In this document: positions 47,896-60,128 of the stretch, one piece after another
Layout: every line of letters starts with the position of its first letter
How positions within the stretch are numbered: position 1 is the first letter of the stretch
Assembly (NCBI GenBank): GCA_944990035.1
Contig: CALYLX010000140.1
Location: 1 to 64,000, forward strand
Source: Clitopilus passeckerianus
Lineage: Eukaryota; Basidiomycota; Agaricomycetes; Agaricales; Entolomataceae
Reading direction: 5' to 3'
DNA length: 64,000 nt
Notes under the pieces: model-generated
Database searches by the model: none
The model's input: only the letters and a program-made list of their open reading frames with translations
Told to the model about the DNA's origin: nothing
Program-made: the position numbers and the translations under genes

Positions 47896-49337
47896 TTTGG
47901 CGACATGAACGCATGGGTTTTGTGCATTGAATGAGTTGAGAATCGCACTCCCTCGCAGATAAGGTTGAAGGTGTCGACTCCAGAGATTATGAAATCACTC
48001 ACAGAACACGGTCACCAATTTGGCGCAACATCCTTCAAATCGGGAATGGAGGTTGAAGACAACCACACTGTGGCTGTAAAGGTACAACTAACCATCTGAA
48101 ATGTCATAGTGAAGGTCTTCATGAGAGATGGGATGGGATGAAGTCGAGGACAACGTCGAAGTATTCGCGCTACATTCTAAGCTAGCTCGGACGAAAGCCC
48201 TCCTCCACCTCTGAATCGATCAACGGCAAATGCATCACTCGCTGATTTCCGTGATTCCTTGTTGGGGACCACATCAACATCTATCCTTGACCACCTCCCA
48301 ACTCCCATGATGGACACCCCGTCCACGCGTCTCATAATCCTACTTTGACCATTCTTCGGTCTCTCCATTTCTCGTAGTGTCTCCAGGATACTTCCCCCTT
48401 GTATCAGCCTTCCCTGCCTGGAGTGACCAATAGTTTTATTAAGCTTTAGAGTACCAGGATGTATTTCTTCATTAACATACGATGAATATCTACTACAACA
48501 CTTGTCTGCTTTCAGCTATTGTGAACAGGGGTAGTGGTCCATTCCGCCTGCCTGTCTTACTGCGTTTACCTGATTGGGTTACGCCGCAGCTCCGAAACTA
48601 GGCGCTTGTATATGTCCCTTCGCCTCGCCAGTTAGGAAGCCTTGGGTCGAGACTAGAGATCCGCAAACCATTGAAGCAACTCTGAAACGAACCAGAATTG
48701 TGTCAGTGCATAATGAATTTCAGTTTCTTCTCGAAGGTGATCTGATCCTTCCACAACAGCGTGGTTGCAGTGTATATCTGTAACAATGCCCACACTTCGA
48801 ACAGTCCAAATCCTGTTGAAGGCTTCCCTTTGCTTGTCGAATCAGTCAACTATCCAAGTTTCCTGTGTCTGTATCTTTCCCCGACTGAGGAGACTAGTCC
48901 AACAAATCAGGGGTTCTTATACCCGGCTTTCGACATATGTTTCTGCTAGGTGGGACTAATGGCCAGAATTTTTGGACGACACTGGTAGCTGGCTCACATG
49001 CGCTCACACCTCAGGCAAATGTGTCGATTGAGACCACATACATATGTGCAGATATTTCATTTTGTGGTGGAACCGACATTTATAGATTGATTGTCTGAGC
49101 AATTAGACTTGCGTCGAGTGGGCCCCTCAGTTGACTTGTCCCAAGCATCATTTATCAGCATTGGGGTTAAACTTGGAGATGTCGATATCCCTGCTGTCCA
49201 AGCGGTGGGCACTGCCACATTTAGTCTCCATTTGGATTTCTGCTTAGTCACACCCCTATGAAATTTCTGGCGCATTCGACTTTGCCGAGGACCAACGACA
49301 GCACAACTTCCGTCCGTCCACTTTTACTTTATTCAAC
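47896..49337. other. Intergenic, 1.4 kb
   Basis: No convincing gene on either strand. The last part before 49338 must include the TIM44 promoter. Confidence 0.5.
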
Positions 49338-51075
49338 ATGTTGCCGCGCCATCTTCAAAGCCTCGCAGTGCGCACTGCTGCTCGTGCTAGCCAACGAAGA
49401 GCCTTGCTCTTCTCTCAGCAGCAGGTATCACCGCGCCAGCTGTACCCGACACCATTCCGGATAACACCGTCGACGTCAACAGGCTCTTCGGTGGCAGGAT
49501 TCCATTCTTCGGCGCGCAGGCAAGATGAGGCACCCAAGTCACCCTTCCAGACCTTCGTGGAAGTGCTTCGGGACGAGTTGAAGAAAAATAGAGAGTTACA
49601 GGACAATGTCAAGCAGCTGCAGGGTGATGTGGACAAGTTCCAGGATTCGGAAGCTATGAAGAAGGCCAGGGCTGCTTATGAGCGTGCTAGGGTAAGTAGC
49701 TCGAGATTTGAACTCCTTCTGTTGGTGGAGGCTAATTCAATTTCATCTGTCCAGTTAACTTCTAGCATCAAGGAGAATCCTAAACTGCGGGCTGCTGCCG
49801 AGGAGCTCAAAAAGACCGGTGTCAAGGTCGGAGACGCCGTTTCAGAAGCTCTGAAAACAATGGAAGAGAGTGAACTCATGCGCGCAGTAAGTTCTCGTCG
49901 TGCTTTCTGATCCTTTCGAGTGTTCATAAATTTTGCGTCATAGATTTCTAAAGCCTCCGCTGCCGTCTCTTCGACGATTGAAAAGTCCACTGAGCCAATA
50001 CGAAAGACTGCAGCGTACAAGAGTCTTGCTGACACTGTTGTTGACGCCCTTGATGACTCTGGAAGTGCCAAGCATGCTGGTTTCGAGGAGAAGGAGGCAA
50101 GACGGCTGAGAAGGCAAAAGAGGTTGGAGAAGGCTGGCAAAGAAGCAGGTCTCGGCCCTGCTGGCAAACGAGTCACTGCCAATCCTGAGTTCGTATATTC
50201 TACTTCTTCCAAAATGTGATGTCTGACACGCTCCCACAGTGCTGGAGGTGCTGTTGTCCTACACAAGGATTCGCCTCGCCAAGAGAAGTGGAACCAGCTT
50301 AAGGAGAACAACCCAATATTCAAGTCGTTCATGGAGTTCAAACAACAATACGACGAGTCCGAGAACCCGGTAGTCGCTTCGATGCGTTCAGTCACATCGA
50401 CCATCGGTTCCTGGTTCGACGAGAACGAGACAGCTCAGGTTATGCGCCTAATGAGGGCACTGGACCCAACCTTCAACAGGGAGGGCTTTGAGAGGGAATT
50501 GCGGGAGTATATCATCCCAGAAGTCGTGGATGCATACCTGAGTGCGGACAAGGAAGCATTGAAGGCCTGGTGTGGTGAAGCGGTTGGTTGCCTCTCTCAA
50601 GTCTCCGTGATTCATATTGACAGATTGACGCATAGACATACAACGTCCTTTGGGCTACCATGGAGCATTACCTTAAGCAGGGTCTCATCAGTGACAGTAA
50701 AGTTCTCGATATCCGACAGGTCGACGTAAGTAACTATCAACCTTGCGTTCAGCTCAAAATCTCATGCTGTACAATAGGTTACAGACGGCAAAATCCTAGA
50801 GAACGAGATTCCGGTCTGGCTGGTTACTTTCTCAACGCAAGAAATCCTGACATTCAGAAACGCCAAAACCGGTGAAATCACCGTTGGTGCTGAAGACAAG
50901 GTTGAGCAGTGCATGTACGTTGCGGTGATCACGCGGGTGGAGGAGGAGCTCACGAACGAACTGACTGGTGGATGGAAGGTCATTGAGGTATGCTGATTCA
51001 CAAACGTTTCTTTCTTCAGAATGCTGATTCACCCTCTCACAGATGGCAAGGAGGAGTGCTCGTGCATACCTTTAA
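49338..51075 (+). CDS. tim44: TIM44, mitochondrial import motor subunit
   Basis: This peripheral inner-membrane protein tethers mtHsp70 to the TIM23 channel to drive protein import. The start MLPRHLQSLAVRTAARASQR is an Arg-rich mitochondrial presequence. A coiled-coil region follows: PFQTFVEVLRDELKKNRELQ, EAMKKARAAYERAR and AGKRVTANPE. The C-terminal Tim44 domain has ENNPIFKSFMEFKQQYDES, RALDPTFNREGFERELREYI, DAYLSADKEALKAWCGEA, YNVLWATMEHYLKQG and ENEIPVWLVTFSTQE. It ends after a short last exon MARRSARAYL. Seven or so introns of about 50-65 nt are required and all junctions keep the frame. Confidence 0.95.
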
Positions 51076-51256
51076 TTGAAACAAGACAAAAGTATAGATG
51101 TGTTATATACTTATTATTACTTGCATATAGTTAATGGTATAGATGGCTAATAATACTCCCCCGCTACTCTTGTTATCTACGGTTACAAAGCTTGGGATAT
51201 TTCGATTTCCAAACAAACTTGTAAAGGCCCCAAATTTCAGTTAAATTCAATGTTGA

Positions 51257-51295
51257 ACGCGTCTGTCACGCTGTGACCCCACGCGCCGCCACGTG
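51257..51295. promoter_or_regulatory. MluI-box (MCB) and E-box upstream of PIF1
   Basis: ACGCGT at 51257-51262 matches the MluI cell-cycle box bound by MBF in fungi, and CACGTG at 51290-51295 matches an E-box. They lie 121 and 88 bp before the helicase ATG. Single short matches may be chance. Confidence 0.35.
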
Positions 51296-51377
51296 ATGCG
51301 TTGGCAGCGCCGTTGATAATTTCGAACAAAGCGCGTGCGTGTTCAGTCCTTTAAGCCCTCGACGACCTTAAAAGACG

Positions 51378-53750
51378 ATGCCTCAACAAGCGCGATCTGG
51401 GCTGGCGACGGTGAGACGGGATTTCTCCATCAACTCCGCTCAGTCAGAAAGCAGCGAGGAAATCGAATGGGAGCCAACACCAAGAAATGCCACAACAGCA
51501 GCCACGAGGACATCGATAGTAACGACGACTACGACGACCAACGCGGATGGAGTTGAGAAGAAACGATCTCAAAGACTGCAGCATATCATGGCTGCTCTGG
51601 GCGAAAACACAGCTGGCTCTGGCGCAAAACCGAAAGGGCAGGCTTTGGTTGACTCGAAGATGGTGAACAAACGGCCGAGTCCAACTAAGGAACATCCGGA
51701 AGAGCCGGAGCTAAAGAAGAAAAGGGAGCTGCCTGAATCCTGGCATGAGAAGAATGATCCCTTGTCTGCATCGAGTCTCAGGAGGATGTCTAGCACAGCT
51801 AGTTCTGTTCCCTCTGGGCTCGCCAAGGCGAGGTCGAGGTCCGGCACCGTAACCTCTCACCCTCCTTCTAGTGCATCTGGCGAAAGCAAGTCCTCAGCTA
51901 AGAGCACCCTTGCGTGCAAGGACGGGGTCGCTGCTGTGTTTTTGAGCCAGGAGCAGACTGCAATTCTAAAGCTTGTGCAAGATGGGACTAGTGTATTCTA
52001 TACTGGAAGTGCAGGTACGCATACAATTGGCCTATTTATTTCATAAGACATAGAACCGATATTCCGCTGCTTTAGGTACTGGCAAGTCCGTCCTGTTGAG
52101 GGAAATCATCAAGACCTTGAAGAAGAAATACATTAAGAGTCCGGACGCAGTGGCTATTACTGCTTCGACGGGTATTGCAGCATGCAATATCGGCGGTGTT
52201 ACGATTCACTCGTTTGCCGGAATTGGCCTTGGAATTGAGTCTGCAGAAGATTTGGCCCAAAAAATCAAGAAGAATAAGAAAGCCGCAGCAAGGTGGCTCA
52301 GGACCAAAGTGCTCATCATCGATGAAGGTGAATGACGCGCTATTTTGCTCAACGGTTCCAGACTAATATGCCGTTTAATCTAGTTTCCATGGTGGATGGC
52401 GAACTCTTTGACAAGCTGGCGAAAATCGGCAGCTTGATACGGAAGCAACCCAAACCGTTTGGGGGCATCCAAGTAAGGCCTACCCATTTTTGCGAGGGCC
52501 TTTTGACTGATGCATTAGTGTCAAGGTCATTGTAACTGGTGATTTCTTCCAGCTTCCGCCTGTTCAGAAGACCGGCACTGTCAAGTTTGCTTTCGAGGCC
52601 GACACCTGGGGGGAAACCATTCAACGCACCTTCAACTTGACGAAGGTCTTCAGGCAGAGGGATCAAGGTTTTTGCTGCGCATACAATCGACCACTCTCCG
52701 TTTGTTGACTTTTGGTTGCAGAATTCGTTGACATGCTCAACGAAATGAGATTTGGTAAACTGAGCGCCAAATCTATCACCAGGTTCAGAAACTTGTCGCG
52801 GGAAATCAACTACGAAGATGGCCTCTCAGCTACGGAACTGTGAGTTGCCTTCATAAATTACTTTAGCTTCATAGGCCCTAACAATGCATATACCAGCTTC
52901 CCGAGGCGAGAAGACGTTGAAAGGTCCAATCAAGGGAGGTTGAAGCAGCTACAAACTCAAAGCGAATCTTATACTGCTCTTGACGGAGGTTCGATTCGAG
53001 ACGAGAATCAGCGACAGAAAATGCTTGCCAACTTCATGGCGCCGCCAACGCTTACTCTTCGCCTGGATGCGCAGGTTATGCTCCTCAAGAATGTTGACGA
53101 AACTTTGGTCAACGGCACCATTGGACGTGTTGTCCGCTTTGTGGACCCTGCGGTGTACGGAACAGAGTTCGATGACAATCCAGCAGTGTCTGAATTCGGA
53201 GGCGTCATTGGTGCTACAAATGTCGTGTCCGCGGTAGGCAATGCGGCGAAGAAGAAGGGCGGGTCAACAGGCACTGCAAAGCGATACCCTGTTGTGGAGT
53301 TTGCTTTGGCGAATGGGGGGAGGAGATATTTCTTGGTTATGCCTGACGTGTGGAAGGTCGAACTACCCGATGGTGAGGTGCAAGTTTCGAGGACACAGGT
53401 GAGGCTTTGAATATCCCTCGTGTATCACTGGGTGAGAGGCTGACGCATCCCTAGCTGCCACTTATCCTATCATGGGCCATGAGTATTCACAAGTCACAAG
53501 GACAGACGCTTGATCGCGTGAAAGTTGACCTCGGAAAGGTCTTCGAGAAAGGGCAAGCATACGTCGCCCTTTCGCGTGCAACTTCGTTGGAAGGGCTTCA
53601 AGTGCTCCACTTCGATCCCAACAAGGTGCGTACTCTACCTCCCTAATCTCTTCCTCGATCGCTCATGGACATGTCTAGGTCATGGCACACCCCAAAGTCA
53701 TAACTTGGAGTAAAACATTAGAGACATTCGAGGAGGACGACTTTGCCTAG
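51378..53750 (+). CDS. pif1: PIF1-family DNA helicase
   Basis: This is a 5'-3' DNA helicase for telomere, replication-fork and mitochondrial DNA maintenance. The N-terminus ([17 protein letters not shown]) is a long Ser/Lys-rich, probably disordered region that could include a mitochondrial signal. Helicase motifs are in order: the Q-like [15 protein letters not shown]; Walker [15 protein letters not shown] (split by an intron); Ia [14 protein letters not shown] and [11 protein letters not shown]; Walker [52 protein letters not shown]; a DNA-binding stretch with [11 protein letters not shown]; and motif [20 protein letters not shown] and [17 protein letters not shown]. It ends TFEEDDFA. About eight introns; all core motifs are intact. 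Confidence 0.95.
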
Positions 53751-53854
53751 GCGACACATTATTACCCTAAATTATTACCATTGCATTATCACCCACACGC
53801 ATACTATGTATTACATGAAGCAATAGTTAATAATCAATAATACTAACGCATTGG

Positions 53855-55220
53855 TCAATACGCCGCGGTCGCAACATTCACCTGAACCATCCCTTTCGAA
53901 ATGGCTGAGAGGACCATGAACGATTGACGCGTTTTCTCAGCGAATTCTGGCAAAGTCGCATTGAGAGCATCTCGGATAGTCATCCTGATATCCACTCTGC
54001 GAAGACATGGGAAGCTTTTGCTGGAAAGATGCCTGTCGACCTCCTGCAGGGGCTCCCACAGCATTAAATCTCCTACAGTTTTGTCACCACTCAGAAGAAA
54101 CGGGGGAAGCGCTCCGCCTTCGAGACGGGGTGGAATCATCAACCGATGGGTGAGGATTGAAATAGACACTTCTTCGAGGGGTATGGGAGAGTGCATGTCA
54201 GAGAACACATGCGGGATCCACTTGATAGAAGAGTGGAACCCATGGGATCTGAAGCCGGTGAAGTGAAGGGAGCGCAGGCTTGAGAGATTATTTATTGGGA
54301 AGAATTGGGGTGTATCTGATATAAAAGCTTAGACGCGTTCTATCGGATAGAGGAATGAGCTAACCTTGGAATAGTGGGTGGTCTCCAAATTCCAGGTGCT
54401 GAAGCATCTGTGAGGCTTCGCCCAGCAGCCGCCTGATCAACTCGCACGCCTCTGGACGTGCAGACAGTCGGATACGAACCTGGCGTAACTTGTTAACCTT
54501 GAGGTTGAACGAGGGATCCAAAAACATCGGAACAAGGGGGTGTAAGTTGGTGTCCAACCTTAGATATGTCAATTCAGCGGTAGATGGGGATGGATATGTG
54601 GATATCAGGTCTTCATCCCGAAAGATGGGATCTAGGATTGACAGTTGCTTCAACGAGGGGGAGTAGGTAATGAAATCGAGAAGATCCCTAGCCGAAGCTA
54701 GTTCGGTGTTGGAGACGAGAATAGATTCGGTCTCTGATTTCCGAATGAGAGCGAGTATTGAGGCCTCGACCTGCGAACTAGAGTCTTTGTGTGCGTACTC
54801 TCCCCACCGGCCAAGATGGAGGTTGAAGGATTTCACCCGCTCTAGCTTCCTAAGGATACGGCAGAGTGCCGAATTGGTGGGTGCGTCAAAGAACGCCGGG
54901 GAGTTGATGAAAGATTCGAACCGGAGCCTGAGGCTTTGGATGCACTCTGTGGCTAATTCGGGGGCTGACCTGAGCAGTTCATCCAGCTCCAGCAATTGCT
55001 CCAGCGGGCTTTCACTTCTTTGCGCAATGGGTTCTTGGTGCCGGAATCTGAAGAGACGGCGCGTTCCTCCAAGTACGAGGGATCTGAACAAAAGGCGTCG
55101 ACTGGGAATAATCCATGATTTGGCTACTAAGGAGCAGCTTTTCAGCGTGTAGGAATCATCTGCGCAGAGCCCGATGGTTACGTCGATTATTTCTTGAGGT
55201 ACTTCGAATATAGGAGCCAT
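53855..55220 (-). CDS. F-box protein
   Basis: Start MAPIFEVPQEIIDVTIGLC at 55220 opens a divergent F-box (PQEIIDVTI ... TLKSCSLVAKSWIIPSRRLLF) that would bind Skp1 in an SCF ubiquitin ligase. The rest is the irregular leucine-rich C-terminal domain typical of expanded Agaricomycete F-box families (LRLRFESFINSP, VKSFNLHLGRW, SLKQLSILDPIF). One intron near 54301-54363 separates the last exon, which ends MVQVNVATAAY. The open frame extends upstream to 55550, but the F-box position argues for the ATG at 55220. The substrate is unknown. Confidence 0.8.
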
Positions 55221-55725
55221 GGGCAAGTCCAGAAATGCACCCGTACTCTGATATTTCTCCAGGTTATAACCGAAAAGAAGAACTGTGCACGCAGTACACC
55301 AGATGCCCGCAGGCCACAAGGACACCGTGACTGCAGTTTCACAGCTAAGGTCGCGTTGTTTGGATCTGATGGCTTTGCAAACAAAGACCGGGCTGCAAAC
55401 GATCTGCACGAACCTTGGACACGACCACAAAATTACCCGTCGTTGAGGTATTCTTGCAGACAACAAAAACAATGTCAGATGCTCAATTTCTCCATTCGAA
55501 GCTGTGTTTAATGAGGTTATTCCCAGGTAATTTGCAAGGGAAGTGTTCACGATTGTCGAGCCATGTTGTCAAGCTTTTGCCATATGATCTCCCATGCAGC
55601 TTTCAGTCTAGCATCTTCACATAGAGCTCCTCACTTCCTTCTGATCGTTCTGCTCCGTTGCCACCTTTGTCTTCGACTTCGGTTCCTGGGCTCGTGTTAA
55701 CTCCAGCCTGGTCATTGGTGTCAGG
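55221..55725. other. Divergent promoter region, F-box / cutinase 1
   Basis: No gene is seen apart from a continuing open frame of the F-box strand. Confidence 0.45.
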
Positions 55726-55733
55726 TATAAAAG
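55726..55733 (+). promoter_or_regulatory. TATA box of cutinase 1
   Basis: TATAAAAG lies 61 bp before the ATG at 55787. The second cutinase has the same octamer at nearly the same distance. Confidence 0.65.
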
Positions 55734-55786
55734 ATGTGTAGGTCATCAGCATAGCGCAGCTCTGCTAGCACATGCAAAAGTTTACA

Positions 55787-56481
55787 ATGCGCCTTTACGC
55801 TCTCCTCACTACCCTCGCAGCTTTCTCTGCAGCTGCCAGCCCTGTTGAACCTCGGGCCAGCTGTACCGACGTCACAGTCTTCTTTGCTCGAGGAACAAGT
55901 GAGAGTGGCACTCTTGGTAGCATCGTAGGGCCTCCCTTCCAAACTGCCCTGCAGAGCGCATTAGGAGGCCGCAGCCTCTCTTTCGTTGGTATCCCATATC
56001 CAGCCACCATTGCTGAATTCCTGGCCGGTGGAGACCAAGGTGGCGCCCAGACTATGGCCAGTAATGCTACTTCTATCGCAAGCTCCTGCCCGAACACGAA
56101 GATCTTCATCAGCGGCTACAGGTTTGTCCGACATTCCTTGCTGAGCACATATGCTAACGTATGCCGATAATATAGTCAAGGTGCCCAAGTGACCCATCTC
56201 GCAGCTGGAAAGCTGTCCTCCGCTGTTCAATCACGTATCAAAGGTGCCGTCCTCTTCGGTGACCCCGACAACGGTCAAGCGTTTCCCGGTGGCATTGTAT
56301 CCAAGACGTACTGCGCCTCTGGTGATAATATTTGCGCAGGCGGTATTCTCGTTCTCCCACCTCATTTAAGTTACGGCAACGTAAGTTCCACCCTCTTGAG
56401 TTGAATCTCGTGAAATAACAAGATATTTTCCATAACTAGAATGCTGGAGATGCAGCTGCATTTGTTGTATCTCGTCTTTGA
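55787..56481 (+). CDS. Cutinase 1, secreted serine esterase
   Basis: This alpha/beta-hydrolase of the cutinase family cleaves cutin and other polyesters outside the cell. The signal peptide MRLYALLTTLAAFSAAAS leads into CTDVTVFFARGTSESGTLG. The catalytic serine is in GYSQGAQ; an intron splits its codon (AG|T). The catalytic Asp and the paired cysteines are in YCASGDNIC, and the His is in PPHLSYG. Three exons give roughly 200 residues, normal for the family, ending AAAFVVSRL. An in-frame ATG five codons upstream is less likely because it would precede the signal peptide with a charged stub. A close tandem paralogue follows 0.7 kb downstream. Confidence 0.93.
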
Positions 56482-57109
56482 AGATCTCAAATTTCTAAAA
56501 CGGAGAATATCTTGTATTTGATACCCAGTGAATAACAGTTATTGGAACGTATTCAAATCCGGTTATTCCCTTGGACTTGGGCGGGACATAAAAACTGCCT
56601 TTCTGAACGTTGTAATCCACCTCTGAGCACACAGACGTCTACAAAACCAAGTATTTCATTGATACCAGCGAGGCCGTGCACAGAAGGTATGCAATTTATG
56701 CCAGGTGAGCAGGGTCTAATTTTTCCCGCCTAGGTTCCAATACCAGTAACTCCGAAGTCTGCAACCGAACCACCCACCTTCGCTACTCGTTACCCCGTGA
56801 CTGAGGCTCCTGATCTGACGTCGTCAGCTAATCGTCAGCTGCTCAGGTTTCCGCCTTCTCTCAGATGGCTACTTGCATCTCAAGCTCGTTTACAGCAACT
56901 ACGAACGCGACTTTAAGCGAAATTGATCTCGGAAGCTGAGGCAATTCAATTCGAGGTGGCTTGAAGACTGTAAAGATTGCATCCGTCCTCTGAGGTGTAT
57001 TCTACTCCAAACTAGCGGCTGCTATCCTCCTCTTCAGCCCCGGCTCTGGCATGTACTCATAACCGACTCAATGCACTCAACGTTGCTAGCTACGGCGATG
57101 AGTTCTGGG
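56482..57109. other. Spacer between the two cutinases
   Basis: No gene seen. It holds the 3' flank of cutinase 1 and the promoter of cutinase 2. Confidence 0.5.
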
Positions 57110-57117
57110 TATAAAAG
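57110..57117 (+). promoter_or_regulatory. TATA box of cutinase 2
   Basis: TATAAAAG lies 73 bp before the ATG at 57183, matching the box of cutinase 1. Confidence 0.65.
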
Positions 57118-57182
57118 TGGCTTGGTTGTCTTCCCAGAGTCTCCAACTTGAAGACACTCCTCGTCAAAAACCCACCAATAAA

Positions 57183-57878
57183 ATGCGATTTTACTCTCTT
57201 CTCCTCGCACTCACAGCGCTCTCCGTCTCTGCTACACCTGTCGAGCCTCGCGCTGACTGTGCCGATGTCACCGTCTTCTTTGCGAGGGGAACTGGCGAGA
57301 GTGGTACCCTTGGAACTATCGTTGGTCCTCCATTCCAGACGGCCTTAACCAGCGCTTTGGCCGGCCGAAGCCTCTCTTTCGTTGGTGTCCCATACCCAGC
57401 TACCGTTGCTGGGTTCTTGGCCGGCGGAGATCAGGGTGGTGCGCAGACTATGGCCAGCAATGCTGCATCCGTTGCGAGCTCCTGCCCGAATACCAAGATT
57501 TTCATTAGCGGTTACAGGTCAGCCATTCTCTTTAGACAATTCTATCGTTCCTAAAAACAGTTCTTCCACCTAGCCAAGGTGCACAAGTCACCCATCTTGC
57601 AGCTGGAAAGATGGCTTCTTCCGTTCAGTCTCGCATCCGAGGTGCCATTGTCTTCGGTGACCCGGACAAGGGGCAAGCTTTCGCTGGTGGAATTACTGCG
57701 AAGACTTTCTGTGCTACAGGTGATAACATTTGTGACGGTGGTTTTATCATCCTCCCAGCTCACCTGGGTTACGGAGCGGTAAGCCTGACTTCTTTGAAAC
57801 TACTACTTTCAACTGACGAGGTGTCTGCCCTTGCAGAATGCCGGAGAGGCTGCTTCCTGGGTTGTTTCTCGACTTTAA
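57183..57878 (+). CDS. Cutinase 2, tandem paralogue
   Basis: This secreted cutinase is highly similar to the preceding gene along its full length and has introns at the same two places. Signal peptide MRFYSLLLALTALSVSA precedes CADVTVFFARGTGESG. The active-site motifs are GYSQGAQ (Ser codon split AG|C by the first intron), FCATGDNIC (Asp) and PAHLGYG (His). It ends AASWVVSRL. A longer frame upstream from 57117 would bury the signal peptide, so 57183 is preferred. Shared promoter octamer, intron positions and sequence show a local tandem duplication. Both genes look intact. Confidence 0.93.
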
Positions 57879-58137
57879 GTCGAATTGTAAGCTATGCAGG
57901 GTCCATAGCGGAAATACTCAGAAGCATTGTGTTATTTATCTACGTAACAATATTCAGAATCGTACGGTTGCCCTATGTGAAACGCCTGGCTATATGGAAA
58001 GGAATACACCATAATGAGAAAGAGGTGAAGCATAGAAGGTATAGATACAAGTATGTGACAGTGGATATCAAGATATGGACAGACCCAAGACCATATCTTT
58101 ATGATTGTTCGTCTGAGTCGAGGCCAAGGACGTTGAT

Positions 58138-60128
58138 TCAAGAGCTTCCCAGAGTAGGCCCTGCTGAGATGGACGTTGGTTGTTCCTGCAAGCGTTGTAC
58201 ATGAGCATTCTGAATTTGATGAATCCGGGAAGCGAGCCTCACCTTTGAAGGGATCTTTGAAAGGAATTCCCCAGCACCCATGAACATACTCCTAATATGG
58301 GCCACAGCGTCGTCCTTCTCTTGGATTGTGTCCTTAAGCAACAATTTCGTCGCGTCCAGCTCATCCTCCAGGTCTTGTAATTGCTTCTGGTCAGGTTGAT
58401 TCTTCTGCTTATAATCCCGAAGCTCCTCTTCGGCCTTCCGAACTGCAAGGTTGAGGGAATCTATCTACAAAACGAGTCAATAGGAATTGACGAGGGTATG
58501 AGAGAGAAACCGAACCTGTTCATTCGAGTCATCCGTTGCGCGTTTGATTTTGGCCTCGAGTTCTTGCACTCGTCTATCCTTCTCCGTGAGATCAGCTTCT
58601 GTTATTCGAAGGCTGGAGATGATTCGGGTAGTCGTTATGGAAATCTCGGCGGTGTCGCCGGCGTTGAACTCTTTCTCGCCCCAGAATGGTTGGACCAGTT
58701 CTGCCATTTGTTGAGTCCATGTCTTGAGAGACTTATTCTGCACGACCACAACGTAAGTATACAGCTTTTAAGCTAAGATTTATGCAGAGCGTACCTGGTC
58801 ACGAAGCGTTTGCAACTCTTCTTGATTGTCGTTGTACATGAGAGAAGGTAGTAGAGTTGTCTCCGAATCTGGGAAGTCGTCCGCCATCATGCTGTCGCCT
58901 GCTGCATCTTCGAAAGTAGGTTGAGGAGGTGTCAAGGACCTACGATCCCCAAAAGGTGAAGGGGGTGGTGTGAGAGTTGCTTGGGTGATAGTTCGCTGGG
59001 GGCGCATGCGAGGGATGCTATTAGGAGTCATGTACGGGTTGACTAGGGTAGAGTGAATCGGTTTCCGAGCATGGGCAGGGGTTATTCTGATCCAGATGTC
59101 ATTAGGCTATGAAGAAAAGAAGGTGATTGAAATATACAAATGTCGGGAGGGAGATGGTTCAGGTGGCGGGAGCATGTCTGCATCTGCGTCCGCATCTTGC
59201 TCCTCAGCATCTCGTTCTTGATCCATCAGATTATCTGGTGTACGAAGTTGCTGTAAATCATCGAATGCCATTGAGGAAGCCTCGGTTGCGACGCTTGCCG
59301 CCCTCTCGTAGGTTTGGGGCGTTGCAAAGACTGGGCAGGTTCGCCTATGTTTGTCATACTCTTCGACTTTCCCTTGAAGTTCCTCGTTCTCATCCGCTAA
59401 CTATAGTCCCAATCAGATTACGTTCGAGGAGGACAAATGAAATATGCTCACTTCTTTGTTCGTAAGCTTAGAAAGAGGTCCCACTTGTTGGCGGAAATAG
59501 TCGCAGTGTGCTCTATGCTTGCTAACAGCGGAGTCATAAAGGGTGTGGTCTACTTTCTCAGCGACTACCTGCATGCTGAAGACATTGAATTACCCAAGTG
59601 GCTCGAGACAAGGAAAAGGCGGACGTACAAAGCAGAGCCAGTGGGCGTGACTTGAATCCGGGTCTTTGACTCGTTAAATTCCAGATATCCTGCTTTCACC
59701 TGGAGAGAATAAGAATTTTAACGAATGACGGATATGGCGAGACGTACGAGTGTCTTCAGTATATGACCATGAATTGCACTCTGCAATTGTTTCCCAAGGG
59801 GGAGCTCATCATTACGCTGAGCATGCAAGATCTCGACTAATGGCATTGCAAATAGTTAGATTGCCGTCAGAGGGTAATGGCGCCCGGAAAACTCACTTGT
59901 CTCGTACACTTGGCGAATGGGAAAGAACCGAAATTCTCCAGCATGGTCAATTCTGTGGATGTAACTGATTGCAAACAACACGTCTGCACAACGGAGTCAA
60001 TTGAAATATTGGAGAGGTGAATTCGGGTTGGACTCACTGTCTGGATGGCGTGGTCTTCTCTTAATGCTAATCTTCCCGGTTTTCTTAATTAACGCGTCTT
60101 GAGGAGTCCTTGTCTTGTAACGCGCCAT
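58138..60128 (-). CDS. Hypothetical protein: winged-helix-like N-terminus, coiled-coil C-terminus
   Basis: Eight or so exons join from ATG 60128 (MARYKTRTPQDALIKKTG) to a stop at 58138. The N-terminal part ends with a helix-strand pattern TLVKAGYLEFNESKTRIQVT that resembles the recognition helix and wing of winged-helix DNA-binding domains. The middle has ELQGKVEEYDKHRRTCPVF, a Pro-rich region with TPPPSPFGDRRSLTPPQP, then long heptad-like segments (ELEAKIKRATDDSNEQ, KAEEELRDYKQK, DLEDELDATKLLLKD). The fold assignments are inference and the function is unknown. The final 33-nt segment before the stop could be a very short intron. It is convergent with cutinase 2, 259 bp apart. Confidence 0.65.

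Noticed and set aside
53855..60128. Secondary-metabolite or effector cluster around the cutinases
   Set aside because: Neighbours are an F-box protein, a coiled-coil protein and housekeeping genes; no biosynthetic enzymes are present.
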